44,802 nucleotides of DNA. Source: Gammaproteobacteria bacterium (GTDB lineage: Bacteria > Pseudomonadota > Gammaproteobacteria > GCA-001735895). Position numbers and translations under genes: made by a program. Position 1 is the stretch's first letter; every line of letters begins with the position of its first letter. Location of the stretch: contig JAAESG010000418.1 of the NCBI GenBank assembly GCA_024229615.1, positions 1 through 44,802 of the forward strand, given 5' to 3'. Shown here in pieces: positions 27,913 through 35,226 of the stretch. Under the pieces are notes generated by a model. It was not told the origin of the DNA and did not search any database. It worked only from the letters and a program-made list of their open reading frames with translations.

Positions 27913-28779
27913 ATGAGCAAACAAAAGGTCGCCTTCGTCGGGCTCGGGGTAATGGGTTATCCGATGGCTGGACATCTTGCCAAAGCCGGCTATCAAACAC
28001 GGGTCTACAACCGTACAGTGGCAAAGGCAGAGCAATGGTGTCAGGAATACGAGGGTGAATTTGCGCTGACTCCGCGCGAAGCGGCCGAGGGCGCGGATTT
28101 CGTCTTCATGTGTGTTGGCAACGACGATGATCTGCGTTCAGTCGTATTTGGTGAAGAGGGTGTCCTCGCAGGATGTAAACAGGAGGCCATACTGGTCGAC
28201 CACACTACGGCATCCGCTAATGTCGCGCGGGAAATTGCGGATAAGTCGCCGGTGCCTTTTCTCGATGCACCGGTCTCTGGGGGACAGGCGGGTGCTGAAA
28301 ATGGTGTGCTGACGGTAATGATCGGTGGCGATCAGACGAGTTTCGACGCGGTGCGTCCGGTGATTATGAGTTACGCGCGTGCAGCCGAACTGCTCGGCAG
28401 TGTTGGTGCCGGCCAGTTGACCAAGATGGTTAACCAGATCTGTATTGCCGGACTGGTGCAGGGATTATCCGAGGGGCTGGATTTTGCACAGCGCGCCGGG
28501 CTTGATGGGCACAAGGTCGTTGACGTAATTTCCAAGGGCGCGGCAGGCTCCTGGCAAATGGAAAACAGGGGCAACACCATGCTCAATGACGAGTTCGAAT
28601 TTGGCTTTGCAGTCGACTGGATGCGTAAAGATCTATCGATATGTCTCGAAGAGGCCGGGTTGAATGGGGCCCAGTTACCGATAACCCGTATCGTCAATGA
28701 CTTCTACGGCGAAATCCAGGAAATGGGTGGCGGACGCTGGGATACATCGAGTCTGATCAGGCGGCTAACCCGAAATTAG
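27913..28779 (+). CDS. NAD(P)-dependent beta-hydroxyacid dehydrogenase (3-hydroxyisobutyrate dehydrogenase family)
   Basis: This 288-residue protein has the dinucleotide motif GLGVMGYPMAGHLAKAG (residues 9-25) and the substrate-binding DAPVSGGQAGAENG. The catalytic-lysine motif GAGQLTKMVNQI lies near residue 170, with a C-terminal all-helical domain. This places it with 3-hydroxyisobutyrate, tartronate semialdehyde and succinic semialdehyde reductases; the exact substrate cannot be told. The ribosome-binding site GGGAGT lies 9 nt before the ATG. It is followed by a 676-bp gap that holds repeats and a candidate RNA gene. Confidence 0.92.
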   Translation: MSKQKVAFVGLGVMGYPMAGHLAKAGYQTRVYNRTVAKAEQWCQEYEGEFALTPREAAEGADFVFMCVGNDDDLRSVVFGEEGVLAGCKQEAILVDHTTASANVAREIADKSPVPFLDAPVSGGQAGAENGVLTVMIGGDQTSFDAVRPVIMSYARAAELLGSVGAGQLTKMVNQICIAGLVQGLSEGLDFAQRAGLDGHKVVDVISKGAAGSWQMENRGNTMLNDEFEFGFAVDWMRKDLSICLEEAGLNGAQLPITRIVNDFYGEIQEMGGGRWDTSSLIRRLTRN

Positions 28780-28950
28780 GATTTTTGCAAGGTTTTTAAA
28801 AAAAAACATGGATTTTTGGCACAGGCGAGCTTTATTGTTATAAATCAATCAGTTATTTTGTATAAATGATAAAAAAGATCAATAAAGTGATCCATATACA
28901 CTGTTTTTACAGCCATTTATCGAAATTTAACTGGCAATATGATATTTATG

Positions 28951-29068
28951 ACCTATATAGTTACTGTGTTTAAGGTTAAGAACATCTAACCTCTCTCACG
29001 ATGTCCTCCTTTGGTTATAATTGTCGATTACGACATTATGGCTGGTCTCACGACCAGCCATTTTTTTT
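28951..29068 (+). ncRNA. Candidate small RNA with C-rich loop and Rho-independent terminator (unit 1)
   Basis: ACCTATATAG (-10-like TATATA at 28954-28959, with CTGGCA 17 bp upstream) precedes three stems. The first is ACATC/GATGT (28982-28986/29000-29004), with a pyrimidine loop containing CCTCTCTC and followed by CCTCC. The second is TGTCG-ATTA-CGACA (29022-29035). The third is the terminator. The order resembles the candidate at 33709. No ORF of plausible size with a ribosome-binding site is present on this strand. The C-rich single-stranded parts could pair with Shine-Dalgarno sequences. Structure is read by eye and expression is unknown. The upstream A/T-rich stretch 28780-28950 shows no gene. 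Confidence 0.4.
29040..29068 (+). terminator. Strong Rho-independent terminator
   Basis: The perfect 8-bp stem GGCTGGTC-TCAC-GACCAGCC is followed by A and eight T residues. It works for the plus strand, either for the candidate small RNA or for read-through from the dehydrogenase gene 260 bp upstream. Confidence 0.85.
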
Positions 29069-29070
29069 GC

Positions 29071-29190
29071 CTTCGGCCTGCTGCGCTTGCAATAGCCGCG
29101 TTGAAAATTCCCACAAGACGCTCGCATACTTTGTATGTATTGCTCACGCCATTGCGGAAATTTCCGCCTTGCTCTTGCGGCGCTCGAGTA
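29071..29190. repeat. Long imperfect palindrome (copy C) directly after the terminator
   Basis: The tip ACGCTCGCATACTTT plus GTATGTATTGCTCACGCC (29118-29150) sits between arms that pair imperfectly, for example GAAAATTCCC with GGAAATTTCC and TGCGCTTGCAA with TTGCTCTTGCGG. CTGCGCTTGCA at 29081 and the tip recur in the element at 33792, also directly after a terminator. No protein-coding sense is evident in either strand. Confidence 0.7.
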
Positions 29191-29233
29191 CATGGACGTA
29201 CGAGTGCCGGTTGCGCCGGGAGCGCAAACCGGC
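29183..29233. repeat. Two further hairpins beside copy C
   Basis: CTCGAGTAC/GTACGAG (29183-29204) and GCCGGTTGCGC/GCGCAAACCGGC (29206-29233) form successive hairpins, the second nearly perfect and GC-rich. From 29234 to the next gene at 29456 I see only short degenerate repeats and no gene. Confidence 0.6.
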
Positions 29234-29455
29234 CTCCGACGACCGAACTTGCTGCGCTTGTATTTTCTGCACAAATTCATCCCTTGTGTGTCGAGAAGGG
29301 TTATAAATTTTGTGGGCGTCTCAAGACCCTGGATAGGCGCTGCGCAGTTTCGTGGACGACACCGTTTCTTGTAGGCAGTGCCTAATAGTCGTATGGTAAG
29401 GGCTGGTTGTTGAGTACCAATCTGAAGCCGATCGCTGTTGCTCCCGGGGGTAGGG

Positions 29456-30418
29456 ATGCGTGCCTGGAAATGTGTTACCTGGGGTGGTCCTAACCACCTG
29501 AAGCTTGGCAATGTGCCAGATCCTGAATGTGGTGCCGGACAGGTTGAAATCATGGTGAACGCCTGTGGCGTCAACTTTGCCGACCTGTTATTGATCTCCG
29601 GTCGCTATCAAGTTCGACCTGAACTGCCTTTTGTGCCCGGTATGGAAGTCGCGGGAAGAATTACACGAGTTGGCGAGGGTTGCGAAATGTTCAGTGTTGG
29701 CGACAAAGCTGCTGCTTATGTTAAGCACGGTGGATATGCCGACAGGGTCGTTGCTCCTATTGCCCAGGTCGTCAAGATACCTGAATCGATCTCGTTTTCG
29801 GCTGCGGCAGCTTTTCCGGTCTCCTATGGATCGGCGGAACTGGCACTTGACCGGGCAGGACTTAGCGCTGGTGAAGTCGTCGTTATTGGTGGTGCGGCCG
29901 GCGCCGTCGGGGCGGCTTGCGTGGAACTGGTCAAACATCGTGGCGCGGTGGTGATTGCATGCGTGGGTGACAGTGCCAAGGAAGAAATCGCACGGGCCTG
30001 TGGTGCGGATGAAATAGTTTCATCGCGTTCGCATAATCTCAAAACCGATTTGCAGAAGGTCGCTAGCAGGGTGGATGTGATCATCGACCCGATTGGAGGT
30101 AGCTTTTTCGAAGAATCACTGCAGATGCTCGGCTATGGCGGTCGAGTCGTTTCGTTAGGTTTTGCTTCGGGCAAAATCCCGAGCATTCGCCTGAACCATT
30201 TTCTGGTCAAGCATCAAAGCGTCGTCGGTTCGTCCTTCGGCCTTACCTGTGTCAAAGACCCCGATCTAATTTCGGCAAAATGGCCACAATTGGCTGAAAT
30301 GCTGGAAGCCGGACAGATCAACCCGAGAGTCAGTCAGATACGACCGTTCGCAGAACTTCCGGCGGCTCTGCAATTACTGAAAGATCGAAAGGTCGCCGGG
30401 CGTATTGTTTTAAACTGA
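29456..30418 (+). CDS. Zinc-independent NADPH:quinone oxidoreductase-like MDR protein
   Basis: This 320-residue medium-chain dehydrogenase/reductase has an N-terminal GroES-like domain (VNACGVNFADLLLISGRYQ, PFVPGMEVAGRITRVGEG) typical of the QOR branch. The Rossmann domain has VIGGAAGAVGAACVELVKHRGA and ends with GRIVLN. The structural and catalytic zinc cysteines of alcohol dehydrogenases are absent, as in QOR. It probably reduces quinones or enones with NADPH. ATG at 29456 follows GGGGGTAGGG; an in-frame TTG upstream is less likely. It converges on the SRPBCC gene with a 48-bp gap. Confidence 0.92.
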   Translation: MRAWKCVTWGGPNHLKLGNVPDPECGAGQVEIMVNACGVNFADLLLISGRYQVRPELPFVPGMEVAGRITRVGEGCEMFSVGDKAAAYVKHGGYADRVVAPIAQVVKIPESISFSAAAAFPVSYGSAELALDRAGLSAGEVVVIGGAAGAVGAACVELVKHRGAVVIACVGDSAKEEIARACGADEIVSSRSHNLKTDLQKVASRVDVIIDPIGGSFFEESLQMLGYGGRVVSLGFASGKIPSIRLNHFLVKHQSVVGSSFGLTCVKDPDLISAKWPQLAEMLEAGQINPRVSQIRPFAELPAALQLLKDRKVAGRIVLN

Positions 30419-30466
30419 TTAAGAAGTCTGATTTGAAGTTTGACAAGATGTTGAGGATCTGATTCT

Positions 30467-31453
30467 TCACTTGACTGGAATGTAAAGTGCTATCGTTATC
30501 TGATTTCCATCGACGCTTTGTGTCATATCGTCATGATAGATTTCCAGTGCTGGACGCGCCTTGTCGAGCTTGAGTTTGTGCAGGCGGCAATGACTGGTTA
30601 ATGCGTGCCAGCCAAGTGGCAGAACACCGGTGTGACCACACAGCGTCATTTTAAAGTAACGCCCACCTTTGAATTCGCGCCTGCGGTAGTTTGATGCAGG
30701 CGTCTGCTCGCTTATCGGAATGGCTATCTCAGCCTGATACTGTGAACCGACAGGGTCAAAGTTATGGTACAGGGTCAGAGCCAGCCCGATGCCGCCTCCC
30801 GCGGCAGTCTGCAATGCCTCAATTCCCGTTCTGCGTGAGGCCTCAAGCTGGCGCAGGTTTCCGTTGCAGGGAATCGCCCAATAACTGAAATCCTGCAAAT
30901 CCTCGCTACCGTTAAACTCGACTTGCAAATGGGCTGTAGAGGCATTCATGTAGCCGTTGAGTAGCGCCAGCCCAAGCTCGTAGTCGCGCCCAATCATCGG
31001 TTCCATCTTTTTGGCCATGAATCGAAACAGGAAGGGCATGCAGCCGGACATGGTCCAACTCACCACAGTGCTGTTCTCCCTGGATTCGAATTCCCAGTCG
31101 ACCTGGTTTACTGATTTGAACGGGCGCAGGAACTCTATTTGCTGCCTTATACTGTTGGGGCCGTTAATTTTGAGATGGGTTAGCTTGCCGGCCCCGACAA
31201 CTTTGCCGTCCCAGCTGTAAGAGCCGCCCTCCGCCTGGTAGTTCTCACTATAGATGATGACAGTGTCAGGCTCGTGCAGCAGCCATGGGCTCCAGGCTGG
31301 CCAGGTTTTTAAATCGACAATTGTGGCGAACACCGATTCTCGGGGGGCCGTAATTTCGAGACTGCGTTTTACGCTAAATCTACCATCCAACCGGGCGAGG
31401 TAAATCAGTACGCCTAGCAAAAGTGCAGTGATAAAGCCAAGGACTAACCACAT
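30467..31453 (-). CDS. Membrane-anchored SRPBCC-domain protein with a GyrI-like C-terminal domain
   Basis: This 328-residue protein starts with one membrane segment (residues 1-19, WLVLGFITALLLGVLIYLA). An SRPBCC/polyketide-cyclase-like domain follows (about 28-170; KRSLEITAPRESVFATIVDL, WPAWSPW). The C-terminal half (about 175-328) resembles GyrI-like/AraC effector-binding domains (GGRYFKMTLCGHTGVLPLGW, ending in ITIALYIPVK). Both domains form ligand cavities, so it probably binds a small hydrophobic molecule at the membrane. Its ATG overlaps the end of the FetB-like gene by 10 bp, so the two are coupled. The actual function is unknown. Confidence 0.8.
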   Translation of the reverse strand: MWLVLGFITALLLGVLIYLARLDGRFSVKRSLEITAPRESVFATIVDLKTWPAWSPWLLHEPDTVIIYSENYQAEGGSYSWDGKVVGAGKLTHLKINGPNSIRQQIEFLRPFKSVNQVDWEFESRENSTVVSWTMSGCMPFLFRFMAKKMEPMIGRDYELGLALLNGYMNASTAHLQVEFNGSEDLQDFSYWAIPCNGNLRQLEASRRTGIEALQTAAGGGIGLALTLYHNFDPVGSQYQAEIAIPISEQTPASNYRRREFKGGRYFKMTLCGHTGVLPLGWHALTSHCRLHKLKLDKARPALEIYHDDMTQSVDGNQITIALYIPVK

Positions 31454-32175
31454 GTATCAACTCCGCTGTCAGCGATTTGCCGTTCTTTTTGTGCGTTTAT
31501 CAACCACAGGAAAAGGGCCGCGGAAATTCCCGCTGAACTGAAAATCATGCACATTACAATAATCTGGTAACGCGCGGCAATCAACGGCGAAGTTCCCGCC
31601 AGAATCTGGCCGGTCATCATACCGGGCAGTGACACCAGGCCAACCGCGAGCAACGAATTAGTAATCGGTATCAATGCAGCCTGAAAGGCGATGCTGCGTG
31701 CCTTCGCGTAATCGTTGTGATGTCCGAGCTCACTATAAAATCGCTCACCGGCCAGACTGACACTATTCATCGCGTTGGAAAAAATCATACCTGCTAGCGG
31801 GATCAGAACTGCCGGTTGATACCAGGGAGCGGCGTGCAGCACACCCTGACTTATCAGGACCAGGTTAAAAATACCGCCTACGGCGATCGCAAACAGACTG
31901 CAAGCCAACAGGGTCGAGCGTTTGACGGGCAACGCGCCCAGCGCAATCCAGCTTGCCGCAATTAGCATGAAACTTAGTATGCCTATGATGATCCATTGAT
32001 TGTTGGCATTAAAGATGAAATCAAGCGCGTAACCGATCAACAGTAGTTGAATCAGCATGCGCAGAATCGCAACGGCCGCGTTTTTGATACTGTGAGCCCA
32101 GTAAAAAATGATCACCAGGGTGACCATAACCGGGACAAAGGCGATTGCGATATCAACCAGTGTAATTGCGTACAC
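31444..32175 (-). CDS. FetB/YbbM-like (UPF0014) ABC transporter permease, GTG start at a MITE edge
   Basis: With GTG at 32175 this is a 243-residue protein of seven or so membrane helices. IGYALDFIFN, LIPLAGMIFSNAMNSVSLAGERF and VGLVSLPGMMTGQILAG match the FetB family, where FetA-FetB is linked to iron export and oxidative-stress resistance in E. coli. The frame stays open upstream to 32349, but that part lies inside a repeat element and reads as Arg-rich nonsense. The GTG overlaps the element's left CTAG by one base. No FetA-type ATPase is nearby, which is unusual. It is followed by the overlapping SRPBCC gene. Confidence 0.85.
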   Translation of the reverse strand: MYAITLVDIAIAFVPVMVTLVIIFYWAHSIKNAAVAILRMLIQLLLIGYALDFIFNANNQWIIIGILSFMLIAASWIALGALPVKRSTLLACSLFAIAVGGIFNLVLISQGVLHAAPWYQPAVLIPLAGMIFSNAMNSVSLAGERFYSELGHHNDYAKARSIAFQAALIPITNSLLAVGLVSLPGMMTGQILAGTSPLIAARYQIIVMCMIFSSAGISAALFLWLINAQKERQIADSGVDTCG

Positions 32176-32419
32176 TAGTAGTCTTTCAATTTGATAGTGA
32201 CGGGTGCAGAACGTCCCAGTTGGTGTGGGACAAGTGATGTGGCATCCCGACGCAGTCCCCCGCCAACTGGGACGCTCCCTTCGGGCGCGAAGCAAAGCGG
32301 CCATTCGCCGTGTTGCGTCTTTTGCCAAGGGATGGGCCATTGGCTGCAAGATGCGCCTTGCGACTGGCCGCTTTGCTTCACGCTGAACCCGTCACTATCA
32401 AATTGAAAGACCACTAGTG
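32173..32419. mobile_element. MITE-like element with 33-bp inverted ends, inserted between two genes
   Basis: 32173-32205 and the reverse strand of 32387-32419 match at 32 of 33 positions (ends CACTAGT, then GTCTTTCAATTTGATAGTG). CTAG occurs at 32175-32178 and 32414-32417; because ACTAGT is itself a palindrome, target duplication and element end cannot be told apart. Inside are nested arms: GTCCCAGTTGG/CCAACTGGGAC (32213/32263) and the perfect 15-bp GAAGCAAAGCGGCCA/TGGCCGCTTTGCTTC (32289/32365). There is no transposase. The element supplies the stop codon of the left-going upstream gene and the GTG start of the permease gene. The ORFs within it are shadows of the repeats. Confidence 0.85.
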
Positions 32420-32797
32420 ATAATCATCCCAATACTTTTCGTTGTCCTGATGCGGGATCTCCGGACTCTCGGGATCTTCCTGCTCAAACTCGGCTACGTC
32501 AATATGCATATTATTGCGGGCGTTATCTTCGAGAAAACAGAAAATGGTATTGCGTAATGAAATCAGCAATGAATCATCCATTTCAAATTCGAGCTCATCC
32601 AGCAATTCGACCACGATTTCGAAACTGAGCTTGTCGAGGGAGTAAATGATATGAACGTCGTGGTCGCCGAAAGGGGCTGCCAGCAGGATTCCGTCAATGT
32701 TGATCAGGGCCTCGCAGGCGGCATCGGCCTGAAAGTCTGGGTCGTCGGTTGGTTTCAGGTAAATACGGCGACAACGATAGCTTTCCTCGTTTTCCAT
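32414..32797 (-). CDS. Small acidic protein of unknown function
   Basis: This 127-residue protein has 30 or so Asp/Glu residues and no signal or membrane segment. The order of a strand (RRIYLKP), a helix (DFQADAACEALINIDG), two strands, a helix (SFEIVVELLDELEF) and a strand could be a ferredoxin-like fold as in HMA-type domains, but the metal-binding CxxC is missing. The C-terminal 30 residues look disordered and very acidic. I do not recognise the family. It begins 10 bp after prmC. Its final His and stop (CAC TAG) are provided by the right end of the MITE-like element; without the element the same CAC TAG would read from the target site. Confidence 0.75.
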   Translation of the reverse strand: MENEESYRCRRIYLKPTDDPDFQADAACEALINIDGILLAAPFGDHDVHIIYSLDKLSFEIVVELLDELEFEMDDSLLISLRNTIFCFLEDNARNNMHIDVAEFEQEDPESPEIPHQDNEKYWDDYH

Positions 32798-32806
32798 TCC
32801 AAGAGC

Positions 32807-33670
32807 CTACGCCCCGGAATTTAGTTTATCAACCAGTTTAGCCATACTGGTGCGAGGCAGGCCGTTGTGGTCGGATGCACAACTGACTTCGCAGAATCCC
32901 CGGCTTTCGAGTAACTCGGCAAGCGGTGCTTGCTGGTCATAGCCATGTTCCAGGATCAGGTGCCCGTTGCAAGCCAGATATGAAGGGGCCTGTTTGACGA
33001 TGATCTGCAAGGCCTCGAGGCCGGAATCTCCCGGGGTAAGCGCGATTTGTGGCTCTGCGGGCAGGTCTCCTCGCTTTAAAAACGGGTGATCTGCGGCGAT
33101 ATAGGGTGGATTTGAAACGATCAGATCAAATTCGAGGCCTGCCGGCAGTTGCTGGTACCAATCAGATTCGATGAACTCCACCTCCGCGTTATGCCGTTTT
33201 GCATTTTCACGTGCCAGCAACAGGCATCCGGGATCGACATCGGTGGCGTATACCTGCGCCAGGGGACGTTCTGTCTTGAGGGTGATTGCGATAATGCCAG
33301 TACCGGTACCGAGATCACAAACCCGCGTCGGCTGATCCGGCGATATCAGTTCCAGTGCGAGATCGACCAGCAGTTCGGTTTCCGGCCTTGGCACCAATGC
33401 AGCCGGCGTTGTCGCAAACTCCAGGGAATAGAATTCACGTATACCCAGCAGGTAGGCGATTGGGGTAGGCAGAATCCGCCTGTGAACCAGTTCCTGATAG
33501 CTTTTCCAGCTGGCTGCGCTGAGTCGTTGCTCAGGCCAGCTATAGAGATAACTGCGCGGCTTATCGAGGCAATGAGCCAGTAATAATTCCGCATCCAGAC
33601 CCGCGCTTTCACTGCAGGCCGAGATACATTCTTTGCCCCAACGGATTGCCGTGTCGATTTGTTCACTCAT
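32807..33670 (-). CDS. prmC: Peptide chain release factor N5-glutamine methyltransferase
   Basis: This 287-residue SAM-dependent enzyme methylates the Gln of the GGQ motif in release factors. The SAM-binding DLGTGTGIIAITL and the catalytic NPPY motif (IVSNPPYIAADHPFL) are intact, along with PRPETELLVDLAL. Gammaproteobacteria usually have prmC directly downstream of prfA in a hemA-prfA-prmC operon; here a 451-bp repeat-rich gap separates them, so prmC may need its own promoter. ATG is at 33670. Confidence 0.95.
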   Translation of the reverse strand: MSEQIDTAIRWGKECISACSESAGLDAELLLAHCLDKPRSYLYSWPEQRLSAASWKSYQELVHRRILPTPIAYLLGIREFYSLEFATTPAALVPRPETELLVDLALELISPDQPTRVCDLGTGTGIIAITLKTERPLAQVYATDVDPGCLLLARENAKRHNAEVEFIESDWYQQLPAGLEFDLIVSNPPYIAADHPFLKRGDLPAEPQIALTPGDSGLEALQIIVKQAPSYLACNGHLILEHGYDQQAPLAELLESRGFCEVSCASDHNGLPRTSMAKLVDKLNSGA

Positions 33671-33708
33671 TGACTATGAACTGGTTCACTATGGAAATCT
33701 GTGAAAAC

Positions 33709-33791
33709 ACCTATAAGTTACCTGTGTACATCAATATCTCCTCCCCCGAAACTATTGATGATATCACTTGGGGCCACGGACGGCCTTTTTT
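33709..33791 (+). ncRNA. Candidate small RNA with C-rich loop and terminator (unit 2)
   Basis: ACCTATAAGTTACCTGTG (-10-like TATAAG at 33712) closely resembles ACCTATATAGTTACTGTG of the 28951 candidate. It precedes a perfect 8-bp stem CATCAATA/TATTGATG (33729-33736/33753-33760) with loop TCTCCTCCCCCGAAAC, strongly complementary to Shine-Dalgarno sequences. GGCC-ACGGAC-GGCC plus six T residues (33772-33791) would end it; this stem is short. The RNA would run away from prmC and toward the 3' end of prfA. No convincing -35 box is seen. Identity is inferred. Confidence 0.4.
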
Positions 33792-33913
33792 CTGCCTACT
33801 GCGCTCGCAGGAACCACGCGAAAAATAAACCGAAAACGCTCGCATACTTTCACGTATTGCTCACGCTATTCGATTTATTTTTCGCGTGCTTTCTGCTTCG
33901 CTCGTAACGGCAG
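33792..33913. repeat. Long imperfect palindrome (copy D) after unit 2
   Basis: The perfect 15-bp arms CACGCGAAAAATAAA (33815-33829) and TTTATTTTTCGCGTG (33874-33888) enclose the tip ACGCTCGCATACTTT plus CACGTATTGCTCACGC (33836-33867). Weaker outer pairing reaches CTGCC (33792) and GGCAG (33913). The tip matches copy C at 29118-29150 over nearly its whole length. CTGCGCTCGCA at 33799 also parallels CTGCGCTTGCA at 29081. It lies in the 451-bp prfA-prmC gap (33671-34121). Confidence 0.75.
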
Positions 33914-33964
33914 AAATGTGTACTGACAAGGGTGATTTTAGCCTTGCTCTCGCAACCCTGAAGG

Positions 33965-34047
33965 CGCCCAAAAGCCTTGTTGGGCGTCCTTCGTCTTGCG
34001 CACAAAAGGTCTGTCTAGAATTTTTAGTCTAGCGTGGTTTAGCCACG
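33965..34047. repeat. Hairpins in the prfA-prmC gap, possible transcript end of prfA
   Basis: CGCCCAA/TTGGGCG (33965-33971/33980-33986), CTAGA/TCTAG (around 34016-34032) and CGTGG-TTTAG-CCACG (34033-34047) form three successive hairpins downstream of the prfA stop. None has a good minus-strand T tract, so a terminator role is uncertain. The rest of the gap up to 34121 shows no gene. Confidence 0.4.
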
Positions 34048-34121
34048 GGACGACAGTGCCCGGAAATTACTGCGAGATTGCGGATGGGGATTACGGTTGG
34101 GAATGACGAATTGTCTGTTGG

Positions 34122-35222
34122 TTAGCTTATTCCGCGGTCGTCGTTGCTGAGGTTGGCAAGTTGTCGGGCCTGATCTTCTTGCCTCAAAGGGTCGACTACC
34201 TGTGCGAGGCTACCCTGCATGATTTCATCGAGTTTATAGAGGGTCAAATTGATGCGGTGATCGGTTAGCCGGCCCTGCGGGAAATTGTAGGTGCGGATAC
34301 GCTCCGAGCGATCACCGCCACCAACCAGCGATTTGCGCTCGGCGGCTTGTTCGGCATCTTGTTTCTGCTTTTCTGCATCGTAGATCCGCGCCTGCAAGAG
34401 CGACATCGCGCGCGCCCTGTTTTTGTGTTGTGAGCGTTCGTCCTGGCATTCAACAACGGTTCCGGTCGGGATATGAGTCAGGCGTATCGCAGAATCGGTC
34501 TTGTTGACGTGCTGACCGCCAGCGCCAGAGGCGCGGAAGGTGTCGACGCGCAAGTCAGTCGGGTTAATCTCGATCATTTGGACGTCTTCACCCTCCGCAA
34601 TGATTGCAACGGTCGCGGCGGAAGTGTGCACGCGCCCTTGTGACTCGGTTTCCGGTACGCGTTGCACCCGATGCGCGCCGGATTCGAACTTCAGCTGCGA
34701 AAATGCACCATTACCAATAATGCGTGCGATGATCTCTTTGTAGCCACCGTGTTCGCCCTCGTTGCTGTTCAAGACTTCGATTTGCCATTTCTGAGTTTCG
34801 GCATAACGGCTGTACATGCGAAAAAGATCGCCCGCGAATATTGCGGCTTCGTCGCCACCGGTGCCCGCACGTATCTCGAGAAATACATTGGCACTGTCAT
34901 CAGGATCCTTTGGTAACAGCAGTTTTTGCAGCTCGACTTCCAGAATTTCAATCTGCTCGTTGCTTGTGGCGATTTCCTCTTCGGCCAACTCTTTGATTTC
35001 GGCATCGTCCTCGTCCAGCATTTCGCGCGCCGATGCCAGCGCCTGTTGCGCTTGCTGGTAGAGGGTGAAATTTTTTACCAGTTCTTCAAGTTGCGCATAC
35101 TCCATCGACAGGGTGCGAAATCGATCCTGATCGTTGATGACTTCGATATCGGAGAGTAACCCGGCGATTTCTTCATGCCTGGCGCAAAGTGCCTCAAGCT
35201 TGTGTATCAGCGATTCTTTCAT
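34122..35222 (-). CDS. prfA: Peptide chain release factor 1
   Basis: This 366-residue class I release factor recognises UAA and UAG. The catalytic GGQ loop is in [17 protein letters not shown] near residue 233. The anticodon-like PxT region is represented by [19 protein letters not shown], and the C-terminus contains [16 protein letters not shown]. Length is close to E. coli RF1 (360). It starts 4 bp after hemA in the usual operon. Confidence 0.97.
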   Translation of the reverse strand: MKESLIHKLEALCARHEEIAGLLSDIEVINDQDRFRTLSMEYAQLEELVKNFTLYQQAQQALASAREMLDEDDAEIKELAEEEIATSNEQIEILEVELQKLLLPKDPDDSANVFLEIRAGTGGDEAAIFAGDLFRMYSRYAETQKWQIEVLNSNEGEHGGYKEIIARIIGNGAFSQLKFESGAHRVQRVPETESQGRVHTSAATVAIIAEGEDVQMIEINPTDLRVDTFRASGAGGQHVNKTDSAIRLTHIPTGTVVECQDERSQHKNRARAMSLLQARIYDAEKQKQDAEQAAERKSLVGGGDRSERIRTYNFPQGRLTDHRINLTLYKLDEIMQGSLAQVVDPLRQEDQARQLANLSNDDRGIS

Positions 35223-35226
35223 AGGC

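Noticed and set aside
28996..29574. 192-residue minus-strand reading frame
   Set aside because: It reads through the terminator and palindrome, overlaps the start of the oxidoreductase gene and has repeat-derived composition. No ribosome-binding site fits.
32176..32349. N-terminal extension of the FetB-like permease
   Set aside because: It is encoded entirely by the MITE-like element and not conserved-looking; the family N-terminus starts at GTG 32175.
33701..33907. 68-residue plus-strand reading frame in the prfA-prmC gap
   Set aside because: It is translated from the candidate RNA and palindrome; its similarity to a frame near 29.1 kb reflects the repeat, not a protein family.
28951..33913. 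CRISPR or attC array interpretation of the recurring palindromes
   Set aside because: The copies are kilobases apart with no spacer periodicity and no cas or integrase gene.
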